Shown here: one piece after another, positions 45,397 to 57,962 of the stretch
Position numbering within the stretch: position 1 is the first letter of the stretch
How the letters are laid out: the number at the start of each line of letters is the position of its first letter
DNA from: Prosopocoilus inquinatus
Taxonomy: Eukaryota; Arthropoda; Insecta; Coleoptera; Lucanidae
Reading direction: 5' to 3'
Length of the DNA: 64,000 nt
NCBI GenBank assembly: GCA_036172665.1
Contig: JAYKNF010000016.1
Span: 496,001-560,000, forward strand
The notes under the pieces: model-generated
Databases searched by the model: none
Told to the model about the DNA's origin: nothing
Seen by the model: only the letters and a program-made list of their open reading frames with translations
Made by a program: the position numbers and the translations under genes

Positions 45397-48046
45397 ATGA
45401 ATGCTACGGGCGTTAGATTCGAAGTTCTAAACAATGAGAACTATGACACATGGAAAATTCAAATGCGTGCGGTTCTCATTAAGAATGATGCTTGGGGCTA
45501 CGTAAGTGGCGCAACTGTAAAACCTGAGGTTGTGCAAGGGAATGCAGCATCCGCAGAAGAAGTTCGACGTTGGAAAGAAGCTGATCTCAAAGCACAATCA
45601 GATATTATTCTTGCTATAAACCCGTCAGAAATCAAGCAGTGGATAAGTTGACAGAATTAGCGGTAGAAATTAATCAGGATTTGTTATGTGTTATGCTGTT
45701 ACGCAGCTTGCCTGATAGTTTCGAGAATTTTAGATGTGCGATCTCATCACGCGACGAATTACCATCACTTGAAACATTACAAATCAAAATAATGGAAGAA
45801 TTCGACGCACGAAAGGACTCTAACCAAAATGCGATAATTGCTGAAAGAAGATTCTGGAATAAGAATCGTCGACACGAAAATTCTGAAAAGGACCGTGTAA
45901 ACAAAGACATTAAGTTAAAGTGGTTTAATTGCGGAATGATAGGACATAGATCGAAGAACTGTAAAAATTCGAAAAATCCGAAAGAACAATTTGCTAAAAA
46001 CGTGAGTTTGTATGTAACGTCAAACATGACAACTAACGAGACTTTTCAAGCTGAAAGATACGCGGATGATGTAAAGTGGTGCCTGGATAGTGGGTGTACC
46101 TCACACATGTGTAAGGATATGAACTGTTTTAATAAAATCAGTCAAGCTAAATCTGGAAAATTGAATCTTGCCAGTAATGTAAGCACAGAAATAAAGGGTA
46201 CGGGAAATGTATCAACTGTGACAAATTGCAAGGGCAACGAGATAATTATCGAACTGGAAAATGCGTTATATGTTCCAGACTTGCGCGCGAATCTTATTTC
46301 AGTGGGAAAAGTAACAGACAAAGGACATAAAGTCATTTTTGATAAACAGAAAGCTGAAATCGTTGATCGTTGCGGAAATGTGTTACTCACTGCAGAAAGA
46401 GAAAATGGTTTATATTATTTTGAAAACCATAGTTTTTTTCTCTTGAAGATTGGCACGTACGATTAGGTCATTTAAATATTCAGTCTCTTCGTGAAGCCAT
46501 TAAAACAAAATCTATCCAAGGAATAGATGTCCAAAACATTGACGAGGATTTTGAATGTGAAATATGCATTCAGGGGAAGATGTGCCGGACTCCTTTTCCT
46601 AAGTAATCCCAGAGGAGAACAGATTTAGGTGATTTGGATATCTGTGGTCCGATGCGTGTCGCTTCGCTAGGGAAGAAGTTATATTTTGTCACCTTCATAG
46701 ATGACTTCTCAGGTTGGTGTGAAGTGAAATTTATTCAACGAAAAGATCAGGTATTAGAAGAATTTGATCACTTCAGAAGTTTTGTATACACCCAAAAGGA
46801 AAAGAAAATTAAACAACTCCAGTCGGATAATGGGAAGGAATATGTAAATAAAAATTTTGATGATTTGTTGAAAAGGCATGGTATAACACCCCGGTTGACA
46901 GTTCCTTATAATCCAAATCAAAATGATATGGCTGAAAGACGCAATAGAACACTGATGGACACGGCAATATGTCTCTTGATCCAGTCTGGGTTGCCTCCAT
47001 TCTTGTGGGCAGAGGCAGTAAATACAGCTAATTTCATACGCAACAGGACCCCTTCGAGTAAACTCAACGGGAGAACTCCATACGAGAGTTGGTTCGGCAA
47101 AATACCGGATGTATCCAACTTCAAACGTTTTGGTTGTGAAGTTTTCATCAATGACCGAACACCTAATAAAAGTAAATTAGAATCACGCACCAAGAAAGGC
47201 ATTTTTGTTGGCTATAGCTCAGAATCTAAAGCCTACAAAATCTGGTTACCAAAAGAAAGAAGAGTTGAAATTTCGAGGGATGTGAAATTTTTAGAAAAAT
47301 CTTCAGGCCATTCCACGGAGAAATACGAAGATTTCTGTTCGGACAAAAATTATCCTTAAGAATTGTCCAGCTTGCCGGATACAGAAACAAAATCTTCAGA
47401 AAAACCCTTCATTGAAATTGACATTAATCGCAGTGAAAAATTAGAAAACATCAATGAAATTATTGATGACGAAATCGAAAGCCACCGAGAAGAGAGTTTC
47501 GTTCCCTTAAATGAACCGGCGATTCCTGTCAAAAGAAAAGTTGGTAGGCCAAGGAAAATATATTCTGGACTCCGAGGAAGACCTCGCAAGGTTTATGGAG
47601 TACAAAATCAAATCTGCGAGGAACAGGCTGATTTTGCATCAACGACTGAGGTTCCTGTTACTAGAGCACTCTCGAGTCCTGAGTCCGATGAATGGATGGA
47701 TGCAATGGCAAGCGAAATAGAATTGATCCTCAAAAATGATACTTGGGAGCTGGTACAACGTCAAGAAGCAAAATATATAATTGGTAGCCGTTTTGTACTA
47801 CGTAATAAGTATGGTACAAATGGCGTGTTAGAGAAAAGGAAGGCAAGAATTGTAGCAAAGGATTATGCTCAACAATATGGAAAAGATTTTCACGAAACTT
47901 TTGCCCCTGTTGCAGGTTTAAGCTCTGTTAGATTGGCTATTGCATTAGCAGCACAGAATAAAATGAATATTCGCCAATATGATATGGCAACGGCGTATCT
48001 AAATGGTGAGTTAAATATCATGTCCAGTTTTGCACTTGATTACTTA
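45397..48046 (+). pseudogene. Copia gag-pol, frameshifted and 3' truncated
   Basis: The Gag N-terminus starts at 45397 (LNNENYDTWKIQM) and shifts frame with a deletion near 45640. The nucleocapsid knuckle reads WFNCGMIGHRSKNC, where the first Cys is replaced by Trp. The protease motif is CLDSGCTSH (about 46082). The GAG-pre-integrase region (WHVRLGHLN, then C..C) is in a different frame at about 46455-46600. The integrase has DICGPM, SDNGKEY and MAERRNRT with all three acids. The RT begins at about 47680 (DEWMDAM, WKARxVAKDYAQQ-like block, AYLNGEL) and ends abruptly at about 48020, so the RT active site, RNase H and 3' LTR are lost. Confidence 0.88.
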
Positions 48047-48047
48047 T

Positions 48048-48446
48048 AGGTTGGTTGAAAAGTAACTTCTATGCAAACTAATTTCAACTGTCGGAAAGTC
48101 ATGTTTTTTAAATGGAACACCTAGTATATTTTTATACCATGTGACTCAGGATTAAATGTTTTTTCGTCCTGTATTAGCGTTCCCTATACCTATCTCTCTT
48201 ATAGTTCACTCGTTATCGATAATTTATTTTTAACACGTAATTTTTTTCAATTTTTCGGTATTATTTTTAAATAGTGGGCTATGAAAACTAGAGAGATTAT
48301 AATTTTTGAAATCAACCGTCTAGTAGGAATTAAAAAAAAACAATTTAATCACTACGAAGAACCAAAAAATTAATAAAGTGAACGTATAAAACACTTGTAC
48401 TTTCTTTCTTACGAAACATACTAACAGCGAACAAAGTGATCGTCAA
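48048..48446. other. Repeat block 2 and LINE remnant
   Basis: 48048-48290 is the second copy of the TGGTTGAAAAGTAACTTC repeat. About 48380-48446 translates in a frame that continues, across the inserted element, into the LINE segment at 50389, so the element at 48449 probably split that LINE. Confidence 0.45.
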
Positions 48447-48448
48447 TA

Positions 48449-50386
48449 CAGCGTGGAAATTAAGTAGCGGATAAAATCCATAACTCCGTTAATATTTGTA
48501 ATAAAGTAAAAATCTAAAAGGGGTATAGCGATTCAAATTACAGCGCATAAGAAGAAGTATATTTTGAGATATTTTCATGAATTTTTTTTAAGTTATGACT
48601 CATCAAGATTTTTTTTTAAATGACAACCTATATTTTTTATTTTTGATTTCGGTGGGTTTTTTAACCTACTTTCAACAGTATAAAATTTTGAATCGATTAC
48701 ATAACAAAAAATTCAAGAAAAACGGCCACAAAAGTTTAATTGTAAAGTTGAAGAAATTAACAGAATATCTAGTTAGCTAGGTGTAAAACAAACAAAATTT
48801 GTTTGATTGACAAGAACTTGTAAATACCTATCACAATAAAGTGAGTATTTTTATTCCCTGTGGATAGTAGGAGTTACACTAATTATTAAAAACCTTTTAC
48901 TAAAATGGTGTTGCTGACTGAAAAACAAAGAATTGAAGTTCTAATGATGATTGGGTATGGCGATCGAATTAGAACTCATCAAGAGGTGTGTCGACTTTTT
49001 ATAGACAAATATCCTGATCAGCAAATAAGTCAATCCACAGTCAGCAGAATAGAAAATAAATTTCGAAATTACGGTATTGTGAAAGACCTTCCAAAAACTG
49101 GCCACCCTAAGACAAAATTAATTGACGATGTGCAGCTTGATATTTTACTAGAAATAGAAAATAATCGGCATTCGACTAGTCGAGACATTGCTTTAGAGCA
49201 CAACCTGAGCCATACCTCGGTACTGAAACTTTTAAAAATGCAAAAGTTTCATCCGTATAAAGTAAAATTAGTCCATGAGTTAGCAGAAACTGACTATGAT
49301 CATAGACAAGAATTTTGTGAAGAAATGTTGGAAGTTTGCAATCGTGATCCAATGTTCTCGCAGCGTATAATTTTTTCTGATGAGGCAAGTTTTACTTTAC
49401 ATGGAACTGTTAACAGACATAATTGTCGATATTGGTCTAGGGAAAATCCCCACTGGATGCAAGAAGCTCATACTCAACATCCCCAGAAGCTCAACGTATG
49501 GACAGGAATCGTCGGTGACAGAATTTTAGGTCCATTCTTTATCGAAGGTAATTTAACTGGTGAGAAATATCTACACTTCTTACAATTCGAATTAGTACCT
49601 GCATTGGCGATATTATTTCCTAATGAAAATGACTGTGACGTACCAAACAATAGCATTTGGATGCAACACGACGGTGCTCCGCCACACTATGCAGTTGATG
49701 TGCGACGTTATTTGGACGAGATGTTCCCAGGTAGATGGATAGGAAGAAGAGGTCCAATAGAATGGCCAGCTGGATCCCCTGATCTAACGCCATTAGACTT
49801 TTTCTATGGGGGTACTTAAAAAGCAAGGTGTATAAAAATAGACCTAACAACTTAGACGATCTTAAAGAAAGAATTCGACAGGAGTGTAGGTTAATAACAC
49901 CTCAAACTATTCAAAATGTAATAAATTAATTTTATGAGCGTCTTGGGTATTGTCAGTTGGTGCATGGTCGTCAGTTTGAACATTTATTGTGATTTCAATG
50001 ACTGTCAAAATCAAATTTTGTTTATTTACACCTTAATTTTGTTTCGTTTTAAACCTAGCTAACTAGATGTTCTGTTTATTTCTTCAACTTTACAATTAAA
50101 CTTTTATGGCCGTTTTTCTTGAATTTTTTGTTATGTAATCGATCCAAAATTTTATACTGTTGAAAGCAGGTTAAAGAATCCCACCGAAATAAAAAATAAA
50201 AAGTAAGGTTGTCATTTAAAAAAAATCTTGATGACGTCATAACTTAAAAAAAATTCATGAAAATATCTCAAAATATACTTCTTCTTATGCGCTGTAATTT
50301 GAATCGCTATACCCCTTTTAGATTTTTGCTTTATTACAAATATTAACGGAGTTATGGATTTTATCCGCTACTTAGTTTCCATGCTG
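48449..50386 (+). mobile_element. Long-TIR DD41D element, 1.94 kb
   Basis: The ends CAGCGTGGAAATTAAGTAGC and (reverse strand) CAGCATGGAAACTAAGTAGC are flanked by TA (48447-48448 and 50387-50388). The inverted arms extend about 350-360 bp (to about 48800 and from about 50025) at high identity, much longer than in the 40-kb element. Confidence 0.88.
48905..49990 (+). pseudogene. DD41D transposase with a late frameshift
   Basis: Open from the ATG at 48905 for 304 residues: DUF4817-type HTH, second HTH (STSRDIALEHNLSHTSVLKL), FSDEASF (first Asp), MQHDGAPPH (second Asp) and GSPDLTPLDFF (third Asp), with 41 residues between the last two. Just after the third Asp, near 49805-49815, a 1-base change shifts the frame and creates a stop at 49819. 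The lost C-terminus is still readable in another frame to about 49990, ending in a GRQFEHLL-type tail like that of the 40-kb protein. All three acids lie upstream of the break; without its last 60 residues it is probably inactive. Confidence 0.82.
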
Positions 50387-50388
50387 TA

Positions 50389-51720
50389 TAAGGTAGCCAA
50401 AAAGGATTACAAACAGTTAATAACAGAAACAAAGTCCTGTTATTATTCAAACAAAATAGAGACTGCTGATAATAAAACTAATGCTGCAATTCTTAGCACT
50501 ATCGTAACCATCGTAACATATTTACGATCTATGTATTTAAATGGCTCTGTAACACCTTACGATCGGGCTCAGAATTGCACCATAAGGCAACTTGGAAAAT
50601 GATAAACAACAACCTTAGGAAAATACCATGCAAGAAAGAGAAAATCATATTACATAACGGAGATGAAAAGGTAGATAACCCCAAAGGTGTTGCAGAGGAG
50701 TTTGGAAAGTGTTTTCCAACTATAACAACAATCAAGTTATCAGAACATTTCTGGAATTTGCCATCGATAATATGTACAACCGCACAAATAGTGTTCTTCC
50801 AGAAGAAGTTGCAGAGGTAATAGTTAACTTGAAAAACAAAACTACTTGTGGACCAGAACGAATACCTTCAAAATTAATCAAATACGTCAGTGAACTTGTT
50901 ATTCATCCATTTGCGGCACTTTTTAACCAATCAGTAACAGAACGTACTTTTCTGAAAATATTAAAAACTGCTGACGTCATTCCCGTCTTAAAAAAAAAGG
51001 TGATCCGCAGCCATTTATGGCCCGGTGTAACGCGAATAGATTAATTTTAAATATTGCCAAAACGTAATGTCAATATTTTACTAACAATACTTCAGTGACT
51101 TTGTCGGAATTGGACGTTAAAACTAGTGTAAAGTTTCTGGGAAAACGGCTTGTCGTGGAGTGAGCATGTGAACTTCAACTGCAAAAAACTTTCAACTTCC
51201 TATTTTGCAATTAATAAAATGAAAAGTACAGTGTCAGTAAAAGTTCTGCTACAGATATATTATACCATGGTGTACTCTCATCTAAGCTATAATATAATTC
51301 TATGAAGACACTCGACTAATATAAATAGGTTGTTCATTCAATAAAAACGCATTCTGCGCCTTGTATTTGGACTTAAATCTAGAGAATCGTGTAAACAAGT
51401 ATTTGTTGAAGATTCTATTTTGACACTTACATGTATCTACATATTTAAGAGTTGTTTTTACATTAAGAAATTTATTACTGAATATGACTGCAATACAATC
51501 ATAATTACTTCACCTTAGGATAGTAATTCATAGAACTAGTCTAAGTCTTCTTACTACGCAGGCATTGGCTTGTACAATAAGTTACCACTCTACATTAAAA
51601 ACAAAAAGTGTTATTATAAATTTAAAGCCGCTCTGAAACAACTTTTAGTTGTAAAGTCTTATTATAACATTAACGAATATTTAAATGATACTTTTCATTA
51701 GTTTGTATATTATAGATCCT
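50389..51720 (+). pseudogene. Non-LTR retrotransposon ORF2 remnant (jockey/CR1-like)
   Basis: Linker motifs (KKDYKQLITETKSCYYSNKIE, read to 20 or fewer residues per block; ATWKMINNNLRK; VAEEFGKCF) lead to an RT start EVIVNLKNKTTCGPERIPSKL and ADVIPVLKK (to about 50995). Most of the palm is deleted. From about 51110 the RT C-terminal part is seen in broken frames: a WSEHVNFNCKKLS block, LLQIYYTMVYSHL and KRILRLVFGL. Many stops. The class is assigned by order and spacing of these blocks. Confidence 0.7.
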
Positions 51721-53289
51721 GACGTAATTTATATATTTACATTGGTCTAAATTGCCATTTTAGTTCATGAGAGTCGCCGCTAGAGGCGCAAGATCGTTCC
51801 CCGATGCAAAATTTCCCTTTCCAGCGATAAATTATACTGCTTTCCATAAGTAAGAATTCCCCAGATTTAAACAAACTTGGCAACGCAGGTGTACTTCTGG
51901 CAGTGTGCATATTAGGCGCAAATTTCTGGGTTCGATCAGCTTTAAGATATTGAGATGCGGTTTGAACAATTTTGGTAATCTAACCTAACCTCAAAATTTT
52001 AAATCGGTACCTAAGAATTTTTTTCGCCCTTTTAAGAGAGATTTTTTTTCTGAATGCAATGATTTATCATATCATTTGGAAACTTCTTCAAAGTTTTGAA
52101 AAACTTGTCGCTAGTGCCATGAACACAAAAACTTTGCTTTTTGTTTATCAAATTAGGTTGATGTCCCACTGATCGATCACAGCCAATTGTCTATAAGCGA
52201 TTAAAATTTTACACCTAAATCACATCAGCTATTATGCTAAAAACATTTAGAATAGTGCAAAAGTAAGTAATAACGAACCTCTTAGAACTTTGATATTTCA
52301 ACATAATCCTGACTTTAGAGAACTTAAATTGATCGTAATAATTGTTTTAGCTACTTAGTAAATATCATATTGCTAAGTATGTAAGACATAACTGAAAACA
52401 AAAAAAAATATTTCAACAGCCAGTACAAAGTCAAAAATTCAGAAAAATCTTCTGATTTGCTTTTCAAAAGGAACATGCAAGCTCATAATTTTATTTCGTG
52501 GAAAATAAAATGCTATTTGTCCAACAGCGGTTCAGTCGAATACTATTTACATACGAAAATAGCGTTTCAATACAAATAGGTATTATAAATAGGTGCTATT
52601 TGCCCAAAATACATAACAGGAGTTTATGGTGAAAGTCAGGGAAATGCTGCTTTAGCCCATCGTACTGCAACAGTCGCACCCATGCTGTATTCAGTAATTT
52701 TAGAGGACAGACATTTGACATTACGTTAGGTTTGTTCCACGTCATCGTTACTGTAGTCACAGCAATATTATGTATGTATAGTCGCCAATGGCAATGATAT
52801 GTTTAGCAAATTTTTACATAATTTTAACTCGAAAACTAAAACGTTCTTACTCTTGAAGAGTTTTATTATCAGTTAAAATTAATGTACCTATTTTTGTGAC
52901 ACGTTGTAGTATAGTAAAATACAAAATTTACCTCTGAACGTCTTCTTATAATTTTGATTCTCTTCACTTCCGTTCCTGATTTCTCTCCATTGCTTTCCAT
53001 CTTTCAGTAAATGGGTGAAATGTTGCACGTTCTGCTGTGGGGTAAATACGACAAAATTATTAGTATTTCAGCATTGTTCCATTGTACAGAATTTGTGTAC
53101 AAACAACACACACACGTGTGTCTATTTACGCGTTCTACATCCCGTACACTTATTTCAACAAACATATTTTATTTCTGTCCATTTAATTGGTTCAAATTCA
53201 GAAATGGTAACGTCTTAATATTAGAATTTTTCTACGTTTATTTTTTTTATTTCATGGACTTTTCGCTTCACGCCATAGTTTTTATAGCT
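51721..53289. other. No gene; relic of the 13-kb foldback element
   Basis: About 51950-52260 matches one arm of the 13076-14835 element (AAGATATTGAGATGCGGTTTGAAC, ATCTAACCTAACCT, GTCGCTAGTGCCATGA in shorter shared words). The remainder, including the ORFs near 53011, has no recognisable features. Confidence 0.5.
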
Positions 53290-54045
53290 AAGTGAGCGTA
53301 AGCTGTGCGAGAGTAGTCCCACTAATGCGCCAATGCCTAGATCTATCAAATTACCGCCATTGATAAGGACAATGAGTTGGAGACAGAACAACTGGTAAAG
53401 ACGATGAGTTAGAGTGAGAACTATCGAAATGGAATCAATATGGCGCAGTGACATTTCGTGACAGTTGTCAGACGATTTACCGTTAGCTTTAAAATTTCTT
53501 GAGTTTCAAGCACAGTTGTGTTCTAAACGCAAAAGATTTATGAACACCTATCTAACTGAAGCGTGCGCGATTTCTTGCGTTTTTGAACTTATCTGCATGC
53601 ACAAATGGGTAAGAAAAAAGGCTCTTGATAAGACTTCAACTTTCGCCGCATTCACACTCAACAATCAAGATACTTCGATATTATCAATAAATCAACGTTG
53701 GGATTTGGAATCATGACGGAATAGTGTGAAAGGACACCTTCGATATCTAGCAAAGTTGAATAGTGATTATAAATTTAAAAAACATATACATCAATTACTA
53801 CGAACTGAAATTAATCTTCAGGAAAATGCCACATTCACAGGTATTCTAAAATAAACAAACAAATCGAATGCGTAAAGACTTTATTATTGACTAATTTAGT
53901 AAACGACTGCAAGAAACTTTCAGCTGTCATCAATGCTTTGACGTTGGCGCGAAACAAGGAATCAATTTGGTGGCAAGTTTGCGGTACTTTGATAGATCTA
54001 GTGACTGCACCAATGCCCTTTTCGTTGCGCTCTCTAATGTATACA
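53290..54045. repeat. Inverted-repeat element, about 0.75 kb
   Basis: GCCTAGATCTATCAAATTACCG (53333-53354; compared in short words) is mirrored by CGGTACTTTGATAGATCTAGT at about 53981-54001, and neighbouring bases match weakly. The enclosed ORF 53465-53716 (83 codons) is unlike any family I know. Probably non-autonomous. Confidence 0.45.
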
Positions 54046-54167
54046 TTTTAAATAAACTTTAATCCGGTTAAGTTTAAAAACCATTTATTTACAATTTACA
54101 CCGGACTGGAGTTAATTATAATATTTTAATTGAAGTTGCTAAAATATGTGAAAAAATACACGACCGG

Positions 54168-54435
54168 GTAACATATTATGTAGCAAACTCGCTTCAATTT
54201 GTCTATCCTACTGCAATGTCAGGTCAAAAAGCGATCGTAAGATGTAGCTGTTTAATCTATTCATCATTATTACATCGCAATTGCGAATAAATTGGTCAAG
54301 TCGTTTTTGGTTCGCAATGGAAATTTCGAGCTACGTTTCTGCTTAAGCCCGAAATAGGGCCGAAACAGCTGTATAGAGGCTGCTTGAGATTTTTCACTGC
54401 AATCAAAAACAATTTGCAACAATTTTTTTTTTTAA
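54168..54435 (+). repeat. Old retrozyme monomer with damaged ribozyme
   Basis: A single plus-orientation unit from TATTATGTAGCAAAC to GCAACAATTTTTTT, ending at the same point as the 58.8-kb copy. In the ribozyme (54326-54387) the core CUGANGA is reduced to CTGCTTA while stem II (GCCC/GGGC) and GAAAC survive; the triplet is GUA. A 7-bp ATATTAT at both ends may be a target duplication. Confidence 0.65.
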
Positions 54436-55356
54436 TATTATAGAAAATAATTTTTAAGAGGAATCCTTGCGAAGGTACCCCTCTCGGGTTGGTATTTTAC
54501 TTGCTTGTTAATCCCCAACACTATGACATTTAAGGGGATATGTTTAGAATTTTATGATTGGTTGGCCTTGGCTGAAGGTGCGCTCCAAACATTTCATTGG
54601 TTACCCTTTAGCGTGTTGTTGCATTGTCCGTCGGCGTTGTCGGCTTCTAACGAAATTTAAATTTTTGTAGCAGAAATAAGCTCCACATACAAATTGTAAG
54701 AAATAATCTTCGGCAGTATTAGCATGTTTACAATATTTTTACAATTACAAATATCTACTGTAAATAATGTGGGCGCAGCAGGCTGGCCGTTCGATGAAAT
54801 CCGAGTTGCTGCATCAGGGGGGGTAGATCTTTTATAAGACAAAGTGGTATTAAATTTTACTTCAGTCAGACAAATACAGATGGCAGCCAAAGTCGTGAAT
54901 TTTTGATGTTGGCAGAACCAAGAGTAGGGATTGTACACCTGAGGTTGGTAGAATTGGTAGAAAATATCATGTGAATACCATATCCACCAATCATGTTCGT
55001 CTTTTCGCCATAATGGATTTTTTTGTCATCTTTGAAATGTTCACGAATTTCAACTCGAAAGTACAGTACTAGAAAAAAGTAATTTCTCCTACATAAAATG
55101 CAAATGTTCGGGCTAAGCTGTCAAGACCCACATTACAGGAAGCCAAGTCAAGCATTGCGAACAGGTAATCCCGCTTGCGAAATGTATTTAATCTGCCTGA
55201 GATAAATTCGAAACGTGCTAAATTCTGTAAATATAATTATAAAACAAAGTGTTATTTGTTTGGTAAAGTCATACATTTTTTGCAATGCAATGCAAAATAA
55301 AAGTAAATTTTAAATGACTTTATAAAAATTAAGTTCAACAAAAGGATTCTCGTATG

Positions 55357-55540
55357 ATGAACAGATAAAATAGCGACATCTTACTATCGCTTTTTGACCT
55401 GACGTTGCAGTAGGACAGACAAATTGAAGCGGAATTTGCTCCTAATAAGTCCCCCATGCAAGGCGGCCATGCTTGCTGTCCAGAGGCTGCTTGAGGTTTT
55501 CACTGCAATCAAAAACGATTTGCACAAAATTTTTCTAAAC
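55357..55540. mobile_element. Dispersed retrozyme copy with empty-site control
   Basis: Flanked by the 11-bp duplication ATTCTCGTATG (55346-55356 and 55541-55551). The paralogous position in copy A (about 8318-8328, ATTCTCATATG) has the target once and no insert. The left part is minus orientation starting from the ATAGCGACATC end; the right part is plus orientation from CCAGAGGCTG to AAATTTTTCTAA. The parts meet at GCTGTC, the ribozyme cleavage site. Confidence 0.82.
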
Positions 55541-56169
55541 ATTCTCGTATGGCAATTAATTAACAATTAAAAAAATTATTTCAATATTTGAGAATTAGAA
55601 TTCCTCAAAGATTTATTTCGGCCTTTAACTTGTATTTAAGGAGTAATATTCATTTAATTTATTATTATTCGTTTTCTTTTTAAATTGTAAAGGTTAATTG
55701 TTCATTTCAAATATAAATTGTTTTGAATTGTGTCATAGTTCGTTTTATGAATTTTATTTTGCCAGGAGCAGATGAAATACTGAGTTAAATTATTTGAAAT
55801 TAGGGATACACAAAATTAAATAGAATAAGTTGATGTGACATCATCGATAATTTTTAAAACCTATAATACAAATTTTCTCTGGAATCCTGTACTCTAGCTG
55901 TTTTTGATTATGGCCATCATGCGTATTTATATTTTTATTTTGGAATTAAAAACGAAAAATGTGGTTACATAAAATTGTTACAATGCAACGCTTTGTTTTA
56001 TAATTTACGGAAGCTGGCAGTTTAACGTTTGGAATATCTCTCAGACACATTTCGCAGGTGAGATTACCTGCTCGCAATGCTTGGCCGCCTCTCTGTAATG
56101 TGGGTCTCGACAGCTTAGCCTGAACATTTCCATTTTATGGGGAAGACATTCCTTTTTTCGGGCACTGTA

Positions 56170-56359
56170 CAGGGTGACTACGCGAGAATTCCTACTTCCT
56201 TTAACTCATTTATTTTTGATTTTAGGAAAAAATGCTTAATAAATACAAAAGTTAAAGGGACTAATTCGAAGTTTCACTGTGTGCTCACAGAAAAACAATT
56301 GATGGTCGGATAAACGACAGGTAAACTAAACTTAGGTTTTTTTTTAATGGAACACCCTG
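56170..56359 (-). repeat. Small GGGTGTTCC element, intact copy
   Basis: From CAGGGTGACTACG to AACACCCTG, with TA outside both ends; the inverse of the unit at 9476-9657. Confidence 0.55.
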
Positions 56360-56936
56360 TATTACGTATTTCGATTCTAAATTAAATTCTAATGGCACTA
56401 CATATGTAATAAAACTAATAATGTAGATGTCTATAAAATAATTCCTTCTTAATTTTTTTTTATTTTTGAATTTAGAAAGAAAAAATGTTAAAAGAAGTTG
56501 TACAATATATTTCAGTACTGCTTTAGATATTCACAAAAAACAATTGTTTGTCGGACACCCAAAAAAAAAAAATAAACGGAGTTTTGTTTTTAAATAAAAT
56601 AACATTGAATAAAATTTTACCAGCAACATATTAAAAATTAACGTTTAAGCTAGAAACAAAAAATAATTCGGAAAAATTGAACTTTAAAAAATAACTGAAA
56701 ATTTAACGTAACACATATTTAAAGCGTACTCAATTTTTTTACGCAAAATGTGAAGGTTTTTAAGATATTTTGAATCATCATACCTCTTGTATAAATGGGA
56801 GTTTTCTATTTCTAAAATTCAAAAATAAAATAAATTAAACAGGAATTATTTTATAGACACCTTCTACATTATTAGTTTTATTATATACGTAGTCCCAGTA
56901 GAATTTAATTTAGAATCGAAAATCGTAATAATATAA

Positions 56937-57115
56937 AGGGTGTTCCATTAAAAAAAAATTTAGTTCATATCTCGTTTATCCGACCACAAATTGTTTTTCT
57001 GTGAGCACCCAGTGAAACTTTGAATTAGTCCCTATAACTTTTGTATTAAATATTTTTTCTTGAAATCAAAATTAAAGGAGTTAAAGGGGGTAGGAATTCC
57101 CGCGTAATCACCCTG
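56937..57115 (+). repeat. Small GGGTGTTCC element, second copy
   Basis: AGGGTGTTCCATT to ATCACCCTG, orthologous in position to 9476-9657 within the duplicated element. Confidence 0.55.
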
Positions 57116-57962
57116 TACATGCGATCAACTCCTTTATTATAAAATAATAAATATTATTCTTGGCTACCGGTTAGAACCACATGTGTTACAGCTTATTTAC
57201 ATGAGGACATATTCATTCATAACAAGAACTTTTACAAAATTAAATTTTTATTAACACATTAATAAAATTCCACTTAGAAAAGATAACGGATTTCGAAATT
57301 TATTGACAAACATTAAATATTTTCTAATTTATTTAAAAATATTTTCTTCTATTATTATAATCTCGTTATTGTCATTATTGCAAACATTTCTAACATTCAT
57401 ACTCCCGACAAACACTTCAATTTTATAGTCTGTACAAGTGTAATTTCAATTTTTCGTTTCTTTTGCCTACGTCTATGTTAATCTTACAATTCACGTAAAT
57501 AAATGATTCAAAATGCTTTCAAAGTATTTTTCAAACATCTACAATATTCGGTCACTCCCGGCTCGGATCCGACCTGTCACCAGCCTGTCACAAGCTAATT
57601 TTTGTTTCCAGCTGCGATATTATCTTAAACAATTTTTAGAGGAACAGAAAGAGAAGATATGTTTGCTTCCTCTTTCGTTACCTCCCCCACAATTGATAGT
57701 GGGAGAAATCCGTTTACGCCTCATGAAAATAATTCAAGGAAAACATTACATATACATAGTTTTGAAAGCTGTTTTCGCGGTTTTGTTAATAAAATTTCAA
57801 TCGACAAAGTGAGTCGCGTTTTCGAAAACATAAACTGGAAGTATATTTAATTTTACTGTAAAGTTCAATTAAGATTTTAAATGTTAATTATTTTTTTTTT
57901 CTAATTAACAACTAATCGTAGCGAAATTTCCATTGGTCACTTTGTAGATCTTAGTAGTTTAA

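Larger units (their letters stand above)
54458..57624 (+). mobile_element. Non-autonomous TTAA-flanked element, copy B (3.2 kb)
   Basis: TTAA at 54454-54457 and 57625-57628; left end GAGGAATCC, right end GATATTATC. Collinear with 7339-10450. It carries a retrozyme insertion absent from copy A and a better preserved pair of small GGGTG elements (56170-56359 minus, 56937-57115 plus). Confidence 0.65.

Noticed and set aside
44637..48290. The flanking repeats as Copia LTRs
   Set aside because: The true 5' LTR ends at the primer site (45319); the flanking repeats lie outside it, are too diverged from each other, and also occur at 24.6 kb without Copia.
53465..53716. 83-codon ORF as a gene
   Set aside because: It sits between inverted repeats of a non-autonomous element and resembles no domain I know.
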